Shown: in pieces, positions 26,058 to 37,878 of the stretch
Numbering within the stretch: the first letter of the stretch is position 1
Layout of the letters: each line of letters opens with the position of its first letter
NCBI GenBank assembly: GCA_006503535.1
Contig: QYRS01000010.1
Location: 372,001-436,000 of the forward strand
Length of the DNA: 64,000 nucleotides
Direction: 5' to 3'
DNA from: Arthrinium phaeospermum
Taxonomy: Eukaryota > Ascomycota > Sordariomycetes > Amphisphaeriales > Apiosporaceae
The notes under the pieces: generated by a model
Database searches by the model: none
The model's input: only the letters and a program-made list of their open reading frames with translations
Told to the model about the DNA's origin: nothing
Translations under genes and position numbers: made by a program

Positions 26058-26833
26058 ATGCAGCGACATTATCGCAAGCACTTTCTGCCTCTGGAATCTA
26101 CCCCGGAGATATTCAACCAGCTGATTATCTCGCTTGGCGCACGCCCCTGTCTTTCATTTGAGGATGTTGTATCAATCACTGAGCCCAATTTGTTGCCTCA
26201 CCCTGCCATTGCCCTGATTCTTGTTTTCCCCACGACGGAGCAGTACGAGAATCGTAAGACTGCCGAAGATAAAAATATACAGACATACAGAAGCAGTGAT
26301 GGACAGGTCATCTGGTTTCCGCAGACCATCAACAATGCTTGTGGACTTTACGGCGTTCTCCATGCCTTGAGTAACGGGAAAGGTCGGAGCCTACTGAGTA
26401 AGCCCCATGCTCTTCAACTCGATGTATACCTTGAGACTAACTTTGTGCAGAGCCCGATTCCTGGCTTGCGAATCTTTTAGCTGATTCCTCTCATATGTCA
26501 CCAGATGAACGTTCGTTGCTGATCGAGAATTCCAAGACACTTGAGGAAGCCTATGCTGAAGTTGCCACTCAAGGAAGCTCTCCCCAGCCGCTTCATGCCG
26601 AGGATGAGGTGGATTTCCACTATATCTGTTTAGTCAGATCACAGAGTAATGGTCACTTGTATGAGTTGGATGGAGACCGCAAAGGCCCAATAGATAGGGG
26701 CGATGTCCTTCATTCGGAGGACGATTTACTTGGAGAGGGTGCCTTAGCGGTAGTTAAGGAATATTTCAGGGATGATCAAGCTGGCATTGGCTTTAGCCTC
26801 ATGGCTCTGGTGGTCAAAGATGATGTTATCTAG
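26058..26833 (+). CDS. Ubiquitin carboxyl-terminal hydrolase, peptidase C12 (UCH) family, two exons
   Basis: Exons 26058-26397 and 26451-26833 are joined across a 53-bp intron (26398-26450; donor GTAAGC, branch GACTAAC, acceptor GCAG), giving 240 residues, the usual length of UCH-L1/L3-type enzymes. The protein begins KHFLPLESTPEIFNQLI, as expected for the UCH start, then has VFPTTEQYE. The catalytic set is visible: Gln89 and Cys95 in QTINNACG, His170 in VDFHYICLV and Asp187 in LYELDG. These enzymes cleave small adducts and peptide tails from the C-terminus of ubiquitin in the cytosol. An upstream in-frame Met at 25962 exists, but homology starts at 26058. The gene is intact, without RIP-type stops, and converges with the ankyrin-ended gene; only 8 bp separate the stop codons. 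It may be an accessory paralogue of the housekeeping UCH. Confidence 0.9.
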
Positions 26834-26841
26834 CCCATATT

Positions 26842-29192
26842 CTACTGTCTATCTGATGCGTTAGTTTCATAACCCTCTAGCAAACTAACAAGTTCTGCGT
26901 CGGCCGTACTCCTACTCGCGAGCTCGGAGGCCAAATCTCCATCCTTTGTACGTGCACACCAATCTAGCAACACGTCATTCGCAAGAGTCTCGACAGCTCT
27001 GGTAGAACCCCAGGACGCCGCAATGTGTAGGGGCGTCCATCCTTCCGAATCTCGAGCATTGATATCAGCCCCGGCATTTAGAAGGGCTGCCGATATTTTG
27101 ATGTATGTAGTTTCGCTCTTCCCAGTCGCGGGGCCTGCGAAGGCCAGATGAAGCAAACTTGTTTCAGTACCAGCCAGACCTACACTCTGGTTCGGATCCG
27201 CCCCAAAGCCAATTAGCATCTCCACATAATACAAGAGGCCGTACTCCACTGCCCAAGCTAGGGGGCTCCGACCCAAGGCATCTTGTTGGTCAATCCATAG
27301 GGACACATCTTGCCCTGTAAAAGGAAGCAAAAAGTCTCCCAATGCGGACGGGCCTTGTAAAAGCATTATCTTCTGTATTTCGCTCAATTGGCGAGTATGG
27401 TGGTACGCTTCTAGTAGATGCTGGGATCGTTGACCAAACATTCGGCCAATATCGCTTAAGACGTTGGCAAACTGAAGCCTCCCATTGATAGACTCGGCAA
27501 GTAGAGCGTCAATGATTGTGAATACGGGGAGACTGCGAATATATTTTAGCAGCACTAGAGGAGAGATCACACGCAAGACATTCAGACCTACCTGGCTTTC
27601 TCATCTACCCAGTCCTGATTTACACCGGCATGAAGCAACGCTTCACACATTACTACAGCTTATTTAATACCGCAATTTCTCCAGCAGTAATATGCTGCAT
27701 ACTGTCATGTTTGGTGGTAATTAGTATGATATCGTTGCGCAATGATTGGTACTTACATAGAGCAGCCCAAGACCATAAGGATCAACGGCATCAATAGATG
27801 CCATATTGTCTCGCCAAAGTCTTCTCATCAGACCTACGTCGCCTCTCTGTACAGAAATAAAGATTGGAGAATCGTATGGCGTAATTATCGGAACTCGGTA
27901 GAATACCTGCTCTGAACTTTTGGAGAGTATGAAGTTTGATGGATCTGAATGTTCTGTCGAAGCAATGCTGAAGAGATCCCTAGCTGGCTGACCTATATCA
28001 CCACGTGACGCTGGAGATCCCGAAACGAGTGCATTTGCTTGGCCAGAGTCAGTATAAAACTTTCTCTGTAAATAACTTCTTCGGAATTCGTTCGCGAAAT
28101 CGGTGCTGAAAAGCTTTGTGTTCAAAGCCCCACAAATCGTATCAAAGCTGCAGAATAATTAGTACGATATCTTTGAGTTGAAAATCTGTACTGACTCCCA
28201 TATGTGATCAAAGTTTAGCCAAATAAGCAGGGGAACATAGAATGGTAGCGAGGCTTGCCACTCGGTGTCAGGATGTGCTGTAGGAATTGTCTTCCGGAAT
28301 GCTTCTGTTACCTCAGGCTTGCCAACAAGAGGTTCAAACATTGTGATACAAGCCCCACCTAGGAACGCTCACATTAGCATATTTATAAGAAGTATAGGGG
28401 GGTAGTATTACCATGGAGGAATATCTCGAAAGCTCGATGGCCAATGACCGGATACAGCTCATTCATTTGTTCAACAATGAATAAGGCCGTGCGTCGATAA
28501 CGCCGAAGAGTCTTCTCAGATGACGTACTTGCAAGACACAACCTCATGGCGTCGTCCACCATGCCACACGGATGATTTGTGTACATTGCAACGCAACAGG
28601 CTGCAACGAATATAAGTTTGCCGAATGTCATCATCTTCCTTAGACGATGCACCTCATGCGTGATTATGCCCAGTCGCTGTCCGTATTGAACTAGAGATCC
28701 TTGTACTCCATTTGCTCTCGGACGTTGGTCCATGGTCCAGGTCGGACCAGCAAGCATCAATTCGTCGAGTGCTCGAAAAAGGCCGCCAGGAGTAGCCAGA
28801 TCGAGACACTGTCGTTTTTCTTCCCACTCCTCTTCATGGAGGGGAATTTCCCTTAAGAAACTCTTGATTCGGTCCGGCAAAGCTATTAGAACTGCGCTGT
28901 TTGCGTTATTGGATGGTCGGCTAGGGTCCCAAATGATTATGTCCAATCCAGGTAAGGTTGACATTTTCGTAAGCTTGTCGTCCATTATCGTTTGCTCAGG
29001 TATTGTTTGCCGCTCTTGAGGACCAAAATGGCCTTGGATGCTGCAGATGAGTTGAGCAAAAGACCCATGTTGTTGCGATTCGCTTGAAGAATGACCATGG
29101 CTTCGAAGTTGTATCACCTGTGATTCCAAATACTCGATATATTCGAAATCAGTACCTTCGAAATTATCTATCAGACGGGTTCGCCGGGCCAT
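26842..29192 (-). pseudogene. 711-codon protein with C-terminal ankyrin repeats, one nonsense codon
   Basis: Five exons (28412-29192, 28196-28358, 27757-28147, 27592-27701, 26842-27532) separated by introns of 53, 48, 55 and 59 bp, all GT-AG, most with a recognisable branch site, sum to exactly 712 codons. The first exon starts MARRTRLIDNFEG and holds a helical region ending in a possible membrane segment (LIFVAACCVAMY). I do not recognise the N-terminal domain. Exon 3 reads PIFISVQRGDVGLMRRLWRD, an ankyrin-like helix pair, and exon 5 contains clear repeats: GRSPLAWAVEYG and GWTPLHIAASWGS with LLNAGADINARD. In exon 4 a single TAA at 27660-27662 breaks the frame; it is a CAA to TAA change between ...WRNCGIK and AVVMCEALLHAG. 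Everything else, including all splice sites, is intact, so loss is recent or the stop is a sequence error. Confidence 0.7.
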
Positions 29193-31185
29193 ATCTAAAG
29201 AAGCCTCACTGGAATTGATCAGATGAATGCAGGAACCTTTTAAGAAGGTTTTGTTTTCAAAAACAAAATGTGTATATATTACCCACAGCACAAGTGGCTT
29301 GTGATGGGGCGCGCATGTCGTAACGTTGTATCAAAGTTCATTGTGCAAGTACATACATATTCAGGTCGTTATCTAACTGACGACCATAGGTCAGAAGGTG
29401 GATTACTCAAGGTTGGATGAAAGTGGAGCGCTGCTCGGAGTGGATAAAGCTAAGCCAGAAACGGTGAGCTCGCAATGCGAATTTGACGAACTAGGCACTG
29501 GCTTCTAACTAGCCGTTCGGACCCTGACTCTAGCCTAGAGGCAGCTGGGAATCCTGCTTTTACGCCAGTTTCAATCCAGAGCTTCATGCATGACTTGGCG
29601 GCCAGCACAATCGTGCAGCCCACAGCTATTGGACACGGTCATTAGCTTTCTTCAAGTTGCATATATCTAGTCCCGCTAGTTTAAACTCTCTCTTCCTATC
29701 TAGGACGGCATACCCCATCACGTCGTCGCTGCGTGGCTGTAACGGATAAGGAAACAATTATTACGGATCGTGTAGAGTGTTACGTGTATATATTCGTAAG
29801 TCACTCTCAAGTATTGCCCCTCCCAATCCGTATTAGGCATCCTGCACGACATCATTCCCAATGCAGACCGGACAAGCTCCTTTGTCAATACATATCCAGC
29901 CAGGTTGCGATGGGCATTCCACCTTACCACACCGTTCTATCGCCAAGGAAACAAATGGAACACCCAAAATGTCGGTAACTCTCGGCTTGCATGACCACCC
30001 AGTTAGACACAAACCTGACTTCTCATCTGGGAACCGGTTGAGACCCCTGCATGACGGAGCCCGTTATGTGACCCATATTCGAGACATCAGCTTTGATCGT
30101 GGGTTACTTGCTCCGAATTTACCATTGTTGTGTCCTTTAGGGCATCGTAGTTGCTCCGGGAATGGTTCTCTCATGGCCCCGGATGCATATATCATGCTCC
30201 CTGAGGGTCCTGATATACAGTTGGTTCCCACTAGTGGCTCACGCAAGTTGAATGAACAAAGCAGTACTGGATCTCCGCAATAGGCTGCCGAGCTGCTCGT
30301 TCTGGTACCGGCTAATGCAAGACATGCCTCTTGACTGTGGTTCCTAGTTTTGTCGTTGCCCCTTTAGCGGCCTGTCATTGCAGTCGAATGAGACGGTAGT
30401 AGTGAAAGTTCGGTTATCAATGCGCAGGTACAGTGCGATACGGCTTTATCAGATGAAGGAACCCCATAAACCAGTATAATGTGACATGGTTGACCATGCA
30501 GGAAACCACAGCATAACTATGCATCGTTCAACGTTCCCGACTAGAGACGGTGACGCAGGCGCTTGGGCGCAGGAACGATACGTACTCGAGGATCTTATCA
30601 GATGGTATCAAGGCTTTGAAGTCAGTTCTCATGTACGCAATAGCAACAACGTACAACGCGATGCAGATTTGGTTTATTTTGGAGAAACATTTCGGAATGA
30701 CTATTACATACTGGCCTACCGATCTATATAAAGGTCTCAGTATTTTCATGAACTCCAATAAATTCTGCAACTGCGTCCTGTTCAGCTACATGAAATATAA
30801 TACTTCCCTTCTTTAGAAAATCTACTAGCTACCAACTGTAGCTTACCAGCGAAGGTTGCATCGGACAGGATAACTTAGATTAACATGTAAGTCTGCAGAG
30901 CCAAGTGGCGAAACGTGTTAGCTACTGATCGATCAATAGGTTGGCCGTGAGAAATTCATCAACTCTTCCACGGTGATATTACTAATACTGTCAGAATATT
31001 CGACGTACGATCGGGATGTATGAGACAGTGGTACACCTTAGTGGGGAAGAAGGGGCGGATATTGGAGATGTGAAGGGTAATGAACCAACGGGGCCGAAGG
31101 TGAAGCAATGAGTACGCGGTCTCTTACCATCAGTTTTTGGCATTTCTTCTAACCTTAGTTAGGCTATTCGGGTTCGATGAGCTGT
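29193..31185. other. Intergenic interval
   Basis: Holds the upstream region of the ankyrin gene and the 3' flank of the 653-codon gene. A plus-strand open frame at 29861-30283 (140 codons) has no recognisable motif and overlaps a minus-strand frame, so it is not called. Confidence 0.45.
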
Positions 31186-33246
31186 CTATAAATGGTCGTC
31201 TGAGCATCTCGTTGCCGTAGCATCGGGCTTCCCGTTCAACCAGTCCCAGTCCTTCTCAGTGTAGAATCGTAATAGTATGAAGTCTTCTTTCTCCTCCTCC
31301 TTCTTCTTAGTAATACACATATCCTCTTCTATGATGGACAAATGCAGCCGATTTTCAGAATGAAAGAATTCATCTGTTCCACTTCTAAAGAAACATGGCA
31401 GAGTCTGATCCGATTCGGTCCGTAGAAGATGAATGACAACCCCGACCCGGGCTTTATGCTCATCTTTCATTCCTCCAGACCGCAGTGAAAATGCGACTGA
31501 GTTGAAGAGTAAGGTCTGCTTGACTTGATTCTCAAGATATGGAAGCTGATCGAGTAAGCGAACGTCGCTAAAAACTTTAGGCAAAGTACTCACTATGAAC
31601 TGGCCGACCTTAGCAACTAGCTCATTAAATTCCTTAGGGAACGGATGAGCCTGGTAAGCTACCATTGTCCCTCTCTCAATCAGTATTTTCTCGCAATCGT
31701 CCCAGTTGAAACCCCATTTAGCTTGCAAAAGTTGTTCTATATCTCCTGGCAGGGGAATGAAGGCTGGCCGATTGACATAAACGAAATTTTCAATTTCGAA
31801 AGTATCTTGATCATAAGCATACGTTGATGAAACAGGTGCGTTGCTCCTTGAGTTTGCCGATTGGTAGTCGAAGACGTGGTCTGCATGACAAGCGGACGTG
31901 TGATTTCCAGTAAAGTCCCCGGCATCGATTGCAAGCTTTGGTGGCGCCGGGCTATGATGTTGCACAGATTGGCCCACGGCGATATCGGCAAATGCATGTA
32001 GGGATGTATGCTCAAGCCGCCTTCCAACATTCTCTTGTGACAAAACAACTCCTTGGTTGCCCAAACACGGCTTATCAGTCAGCCACCGAGAGACCCAGCG
32101 GTCCCAGGGGGTAGAAGAAACATCGCGCCCATCCGTCCTGACGTTATTCACCGTGCGTTTCCTCTTTCTGGCGTTAGTTTTATTTAGATCTGTCTGGACA
32201 AATGTGTAATTTTGTAGCTCATCAAAGAGAAACCGCAAGAGGATAAGGGCCAGCCCCTCAAAAGTCTTAACCGTCGTGACAATACCTCGGTCCTTCAATG
32301 ACTTGATTATCTCATCATCAGTTTTTTCGAGCGGCCAGTACTTCTCTAGCCTGGACTTTAGTGAGCTAAGAGACAACTAGTCAAGTGGTGTTGCTTACGT
32401 TGATCTTGGAATGACCTCATCCGATAATGCCATCACCACATCAGGTTCGTTAAAGTTGGCTATAAAGCGGCAATATCGTTGACCGATGGCGGAAGATGTT
32501 TTGAAGTTTTCTTCCACCTCATCAGTGGACAGTCCATGGCACATGTTTGTCAAACGTTCGATGACTTCAAATGGGATATCTTCTGGATGGAATATCGACT
32601 TTAGCATCCATGCGCCCATCATCCGGAAACGCCGTTGCGTGGTGGCAATATCGTTCTGCTGCTTTGACTCTAGATTGATCGAATGACCCTTCTTTCCAGT
32701 GTCTTCCAAGAGGAACAGAGGCACGAGCGAACTAGTGCTGTGTAGGCTCGATTGCTTGACCTGATCCGCCGCAGGACGGAAGAACTGTGCAGGGTCACCG
32801 CGCCATACGGGCACCAGAGAGGCGATATTTAGTGATTCGATTTTTTTATCGTTTATCAGTTTTCTTAAACGACTGGGGCGGTTAGGAGGTTTGGGTTGTT
32901 TATCAACTCTGGAATTGTTGCAGGAAGACCTTCGACGCGGTGGTATGGAATCAACAGGCAGCGGTCGCATAAGTCCACCAGGCTGCGTAGATTCATCATG
33001 GTGCGTAGATGTAACGGCAGGCTGTGTCAGCACATCGATAGCTGGCTTATCAGCCTGGAGAATGCACTGCAGGCAATTGTAAAGTTCTCGGACAGTTCGA
33101 AGGAGTTCCTGACAAATTACTCAGTGAGTTACTAAGGACGCAGGGATTGAGTATCTTACCGGGTTCCATAATTCACTTTCATCATTGCACTTATCAAATA
33201 GCTCGCATAGCTTGGCTGCCGTACTGCGGGTTTTCTCAAACAACAT
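31186..33246 (-). CDS. Unknown 653-residue protein, three exons
   Basis: Exons 33160-33246, 32399-33108 and 31186-32350 are joined across introns of 51 bp (33109-33159) and 48 bp (32351-32398) with GTAAGA/GTAAGC donors and CAG ends; the sum is 654 codons. The N-terminus (MLFEKTRSTAAKLCELFDKC) is helical and reads as one continuous helix across the first splice. A Pro/Ser/Arg-rich linker follows, then a basic patch KTNARKRKR (possible nuclear targeting), and a C-terminal region with KWGFNWDDCEKILIERG and an acidic-basic KKKEEEKEDF segment. I recognise no domain. There are no internal stops and splice sites are clean, so the gene looks functional. It is followed on the same strand by the ankyrin-ended gene 2 kb downstream. 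An alternative 33-bp intron ending at 32366 also keeps the frame but is unusually short. Confidence 0.7.
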
Positions 33247-34948
33247 TGTGCTTATTCATCACTGAAGTTGCTTACGATCATGACGCGACAACTACCCAAC
33301 CGTACGCTTTGCACGTGTATCGGATAGAGCACGGGCCACAGAACGATTGAACATAAAACTATTTCCGCCTCGCACTCCACACCTCGACTTCCTGTCGTCA
33401 AACTTTCCAGAACGGCAATTCACAACTCTCAACGCCACATGCCAACCAATGCACGTACTTATTGAATATTGCACCACTGATTTCTAAACCTTCTACTTAC
33501 TAATTTTCTTTTTTCTCCTCTGCGACACAGGATTTTCACACCAAGCATATATAAGTGTCTTGTCTTTTGCGACTTTGGGAGAAGGGAGACCACCCCGTCA
33601 TACCGCTTTAGGCGTTTGCGAACAACATGTTTTTGGCACACGCCCAAAGCGGCATGGTTCTGCCAAGCCGAAAAGTACGAGTAACCTCAAACAACTGCTA
33701 GCAGCTGACACGAGTCCATACCCTATCCTATCACTCATGACAACCCCCTTCATATCAGTGCATTCGATGCAAGAAAAACGCATGACGCTAGAGGGAGCCT
33801 CCTTTGTTTATGGGCATTGGATCCGTGAAAATTTGTTTACTATATAGGGTCGATGCGCATATGAAGACCTTCTTTACAGTATAAAATGGCTTTATCGGCA
33901 CACCATTTACTCAGCACATGCTGAAGGACCTTGTGTAATGACACTGATACCATTCACGTGTCCAATGTATCTAGGCGCAATTAATTATCGTGAGTTGACC
34001 TGCGTAGTTTTCCTGGGCCACGCACCCTAAAGTCGGCAGTGGCGAGTGGATTAGCGCCTCTGAGCACTACCAAGTGTTATGATCACATCATAGAACTTCT
34101 CCCGGTAACTAATGGCTGATGGGTGGTTTGTATGACCTTGTATGATGAAATAAATGATCGACACACCCACCCATCCAGCCATACAACTCTTTCCCCTGAA
34201 CAACCCCCATCAACCGCCGTTACCATTCACAAACATGCCCATGTCAATAATTTCAAATATCAAATCATTCTTCTAAAACCCGGCCGGTTGGATTGATCCG
34301 CTTGGTTGGACCAGCCCAGGACTAGCTGGTATGCGGCCCGCCTACTTGGCCCATCAGAATCTAACCCCGCCAGGTTCTTTTTCACCAGGTCTATTGAATC
34401 TTGCTACAGAGCGAAGAGTGGGTGGGAAAGCTCGGGTGAATAGCCCAGATGAGGATAGGAGAGCATGATGGCGGTGGGATGATGATTCGGGACCCCTGTA
34501 CTTGGACATGCAACTGGACCATCCTTAGGATAATAGCGGCAAATCCTCTCATTTGTGATATAAAATAATTCGTACATGCCGGCCCTGGCTTGCAGGTGCT
34601 TCAAACGAACCATGCTGCATCCCAGTCCTCGCTTCTGTCTCTGTCACATTTCACTAGCGATGTCTGTAGGGGTGATCCTATATCCACAGTTCTTCCATGA
34701 GCCCCAGGTATCTTTGACTGCGCGTAACTCGATGTCCCAGTCCCGGATGCTCCGCGGTGGACTGGGATATGCTACCTAGTCCTGATCCACAGGGCATGGT
34801 CTCCACGTACCGCCCCCTTTTATTCGCATCGGGGATTTGCTTCCATGTCTCTGATCGATATAATGTAGCGCTGACCGGCTGCAGTCTGCAGGTTGCCTCG
34901 TCCGTCTCACTCACACCAATCTGCTCATTCATTTGTTATCTTACTGTA
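33247..34948. other. Intergenic interval
   Basis: No supported gene. It separates the minus-strand 653-codon gene from the plus-strand membrane-protein gene and so should hold both promoters. Short overlapping frames around 33,560-33,850 and 34,576-34,948 have no motif. Confidence 0.45.
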
Positions 34949-36253
34949 ATGGGGTCCCTTACCGAGCTGGAGTTGCCACCGGCAGTCTCGCTACTTGTTT
35001 CTCTTGTCACCTTCTCCCTTGCCATCCTAGACTGCTGTATCACGTTCGAATCAAGAAAGCAGAAGTATACATCAAACAAGGACAGGGTATTCCTAGCACT
35101 ACCTGTACAGTTTGATGTCTTATCTTATTGCGAGCCGCTGTGTAGTTGTGCCGCAAGCCTCGTTCTGCTCCTGCTTGGACTGTTGTTGGACATCCACTGG
35201 CCAGTGCTTTTACCAGGGATATGGCATAATCTCTGTGTTGCGGTATGTGGCCTCCCTTCTTTCATGAGAGTGTACTGACACGAGTAGCGGAGGTTATGCG
35301 TCCGCATGCTGGGCGTAGAACGGAATGCAACCGATTCTTGTACAGCCTACTTGCGACATATCCTCCCCATCGTCCTCCCAACTCTCACGAGCTTTGCTAC
35401 TGCGGGCGCTTTCGCTGCAGCTGGCGCCCTCGGGATTCGGTCGTTCGAGCTCCCTAGCAAGCTTTTGGTCTTTATCCCCTGCGTCTCCAGTGGTCTATGG
35501 GTTCTTTGGCAGTGCTCGTTCCTTGTAGCATTGCAATCCGAGTCCGCGAAGCTTCGAAACTGGTTTCGCGCTCTCGTTACCCTGCAAGTGCTTTGTTTCG
35601 CATCGTGGGCAGCTTGGCCCGCAAGTTGGGAACTTGTCCTCCTGGTACGATTATCTTTCTGCTTGGCCATAGCCGATACTAACTTCGCAGATTGTCTTTC
35701 TGGTGCATTGTCTCTCCGCCTTGACAGCCCAGCGAATTGCGTCGAACCGCATCGACTGGGCGGTATTTTGGCTACGACTACGGCGAAGAGTTGAAGCGAG
35801 TCGCACAGCGCAAGAAAGTATATACTCCGTGGAAGAAGCGACCAGGTACCGCCGCGATACCCACGCCGACGTCGTTGACACGGATAAGCCTAGCACCGAC
35901 AACCACGAAATCCACGTCGACGTCGTCGGCACTGAAGAGCATAGACGAAATGGTCTCCAGCGCTTGACTGGTAAACACTCATCGGTACGTCAAATACCTA
36001 CCTCGCTCGTGCTCAAGTCTCACTATCACTAGCAACTTTGGCAAAATTCAGTCCAGAGACACTACGTTCCGATACCAAACTCCAAGAGCGTATTAGTGAT
36101 CGGAGCCGTCGACAATGGTACGTGGCGCAAAAAGCCGCACCTGCGCGTTCGGGCGGGGGACATCCCGCCCTCGGGGGAAACACAGCGCAATTCCAAAGTG
36201 AGTACGACACGATGGCGAGTAGAAGAATGTGTTTCGGAGGTGGTGCAGGGTGA
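34949..36253 (+). CDS. Multi-pass membrane protein of unknown family, three or four exons
   Basis: Exons 34949-35242, 35288-35644 and 35691-35970 are joined by introns of 45 and 46 bp; the second has a perfect GATACTAAC branch site before CGCAG. The product shows about six membrane segments, for example AVSLLVSLVTFSLAILD, CAASLVLLLLGLLLDI, LLVFIPCVSSGLWVLW and LVLLIVFLVHCLSAL. A hydrophilic tail follows, with RIDWAVFWLRLRRRVEA and an Asp/His-rich stretch. Read through, exon 3 ends at a TAG at 36030-36032 (330 residues). If the GTAAAC at 35971 and that TAG are used as intron ends (62 bp), exon 4 runs to 36253 and the frame stays open (383 residues). The C-terminus is therefore uncertain. I do not recognise a transporter or receptor signature. 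No stops suggest damage. Confidence 0.6.
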
Positions 36254-37562
36254 TCAAGTTTCGATTGCAGCACAGCATGTACGTCAGTTATTAGAGGCGC
36301 GTGTCGATTAACTATCGCTCTAAAGTTATTCTTCCTTCTTCATGTATCGAGTGTCACCATAGAGTATGATCGTAATCGCAGAGGCTTGTCTCGTAAGTTG
36401 GATCCATGGAAGGATGTACTTGTGATGTTGATATACCCAACCTAATTTGGTGACGTGATCGGCCCCCTTGTTCGACTACCGCGTCCCCGGTCGTGTCTGC
36501 CCCCACACAGTTCCATCTCGGATCTGGCAGGTACCTGTTCTCGCAGGGACCGAGTATGTCGATATACCCCACGCTACGTCCTGAGCGTGTGTGGAGTACT
36601 ACTAGCGCCGATTTTCAACCTCCTGCCTTGGCGCACCGACCCAAGATGATCGCGATGTCCGGCTGCTCCCAGGAGAGCTAGGCCGCGCGCCTTGGTTCTA
36701 TTCTCCCGGGTGACATCGGGCCCAGTCGCTTGCTTTGTGGCTACTTATACAGGCCGGTTGCCTTTCAGGCAAACAGCTGGTTGCCTGAAACCTGCTTTTC
36801 ATGTATCACGATCGATCTCATTCCCACCCCTTATGTGCAATTACAGGACGGTACGTTAAGAAGTACTCTTCAGTGACCTGAGCCTGACCGTTCCCAGGAC
36901 CATTACTTGTGCGGCCATGATCGCCCAATTGTATACTATTGGTGCCCACGCTACGAGCGTACACACCGTGTATGCGAACCCAAAATCGACGCAAAGGGAT
37001 GGAAGTAGGTGACCCGGAACTTACTTGAAAATACAACGCTGACCTTTCCTCAGCTTTGACAAGAGTTGCAGTATGTACCTTGCCACTTTTTGCAGCCTGC
37101 TTTCCCCAACTAACAATTCAGCCAACTGCAAACCTCCCCGAACAGTGGCATGGGAGCATATGATTCGGCGAGATAAAAGACCTGGCCAGTACATGTGATG
37201 ATGAAGGGTGTGGTGGCAGTGAGAAACTATGTACTTATACTGAGACCACTCAAGTATCTTTTTCCCGTTGAGTGGTTACACGTCACGAGCTGGCATGATC
37301 ATCACGCGTTGTGATGGTCTCTCGAGGTGGTGATCTAGTGGGAATGTGGTGTGGCCGATATCGATTGGGTTGGTCGCATAAATCGTGAGGGGATGTAGAG
37401 ATGGTTGTCCAGGGCCAGTGGTGCAAAAAGGGTTCAGCCCGAGTCAGATTAATGGAAAGGAATCCCCCTATATAGGTGGGCTATAGTCGAACCAGTAGTA
37501 GTCATTCAGTGCATGCCATCAGCATTCTTACTGTTGACATACATAGGTGTTGGCAGCTAGCC
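36254..37562. other. Intergenic interval
   Basis: No supported gene. It contains a possible last exon of the membrane-protein gene (near 36,275-36,311) and the promoter side of the small gene at 37563. Confidence 0.4.
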
Positions 37563-37878
37563 ATGCCGGATTCTCAAGACACATCCCGCCTCTCTGAGGA
37601 AGAAGCCCATCGAACACTGCAAATGCCACCCAGTCCCCGCCTCTCTGAGGGTGAATTACGCCAGAAGCTTGATGACTCAAATGACAAGTTAACGGAATTG
37701 ACAACAGCGTAGGTCAACAGCAGGTATTCTCCAGATTAACACAGATGATCTAGCTAACTAGGTTGATAGTTTGGGGAGTTTGGGAGATACCGGATGTAAG
37801 GCTGTTCGAGGTCTCTTGCAGACCAATAAACGTCTACAAGAGGGGAACCGACAGATGCTGGAAAAATTGCAGAAGTAG
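37563..37878 (+). CDS. Small 84-residue charged helical protein, two exons
   Basis: Exons 37563-37708 and 37770-37878 are joined over a 61-bp intron with GTAGGT donor, CTAAC near the end and GATAG acceptor. The product has a duplicated short motif, SRLSEEEAHRTLQ and PRLSEGELRQKLD, followed by a continuous heptad-like helix: NDKLTELTTAL, GLLQTNKRLQEG and MLEKLQK. It looks like a small coiled-coil protein. No signal peptide or membrane segment is visible. I do not recognise a family. Clean splice sites and perfect frame after splicing support it as a real gene despite its size. Confidence 0.6.

Noticed and set aside
26495..26833. Independent 112-codon gene
   Set aside because: It is exon 2 of the UCH gene and carries its catalytic His and Asp; the 53-bp intron restores the frame.
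28159..28341. Stand-alone 60-codon gene
   Set aside because: It is exon 2 of the ankyrin-ended gene, bounded by good splice sites on both sides.
32366..32398. 33-bp intron in the 653-codon gene
   Set aside because: It keeps the frame, but a 48-bp intron ending at a CAG preceded by a CACTAAA branch-like site is more usual; the longer one was chosen.
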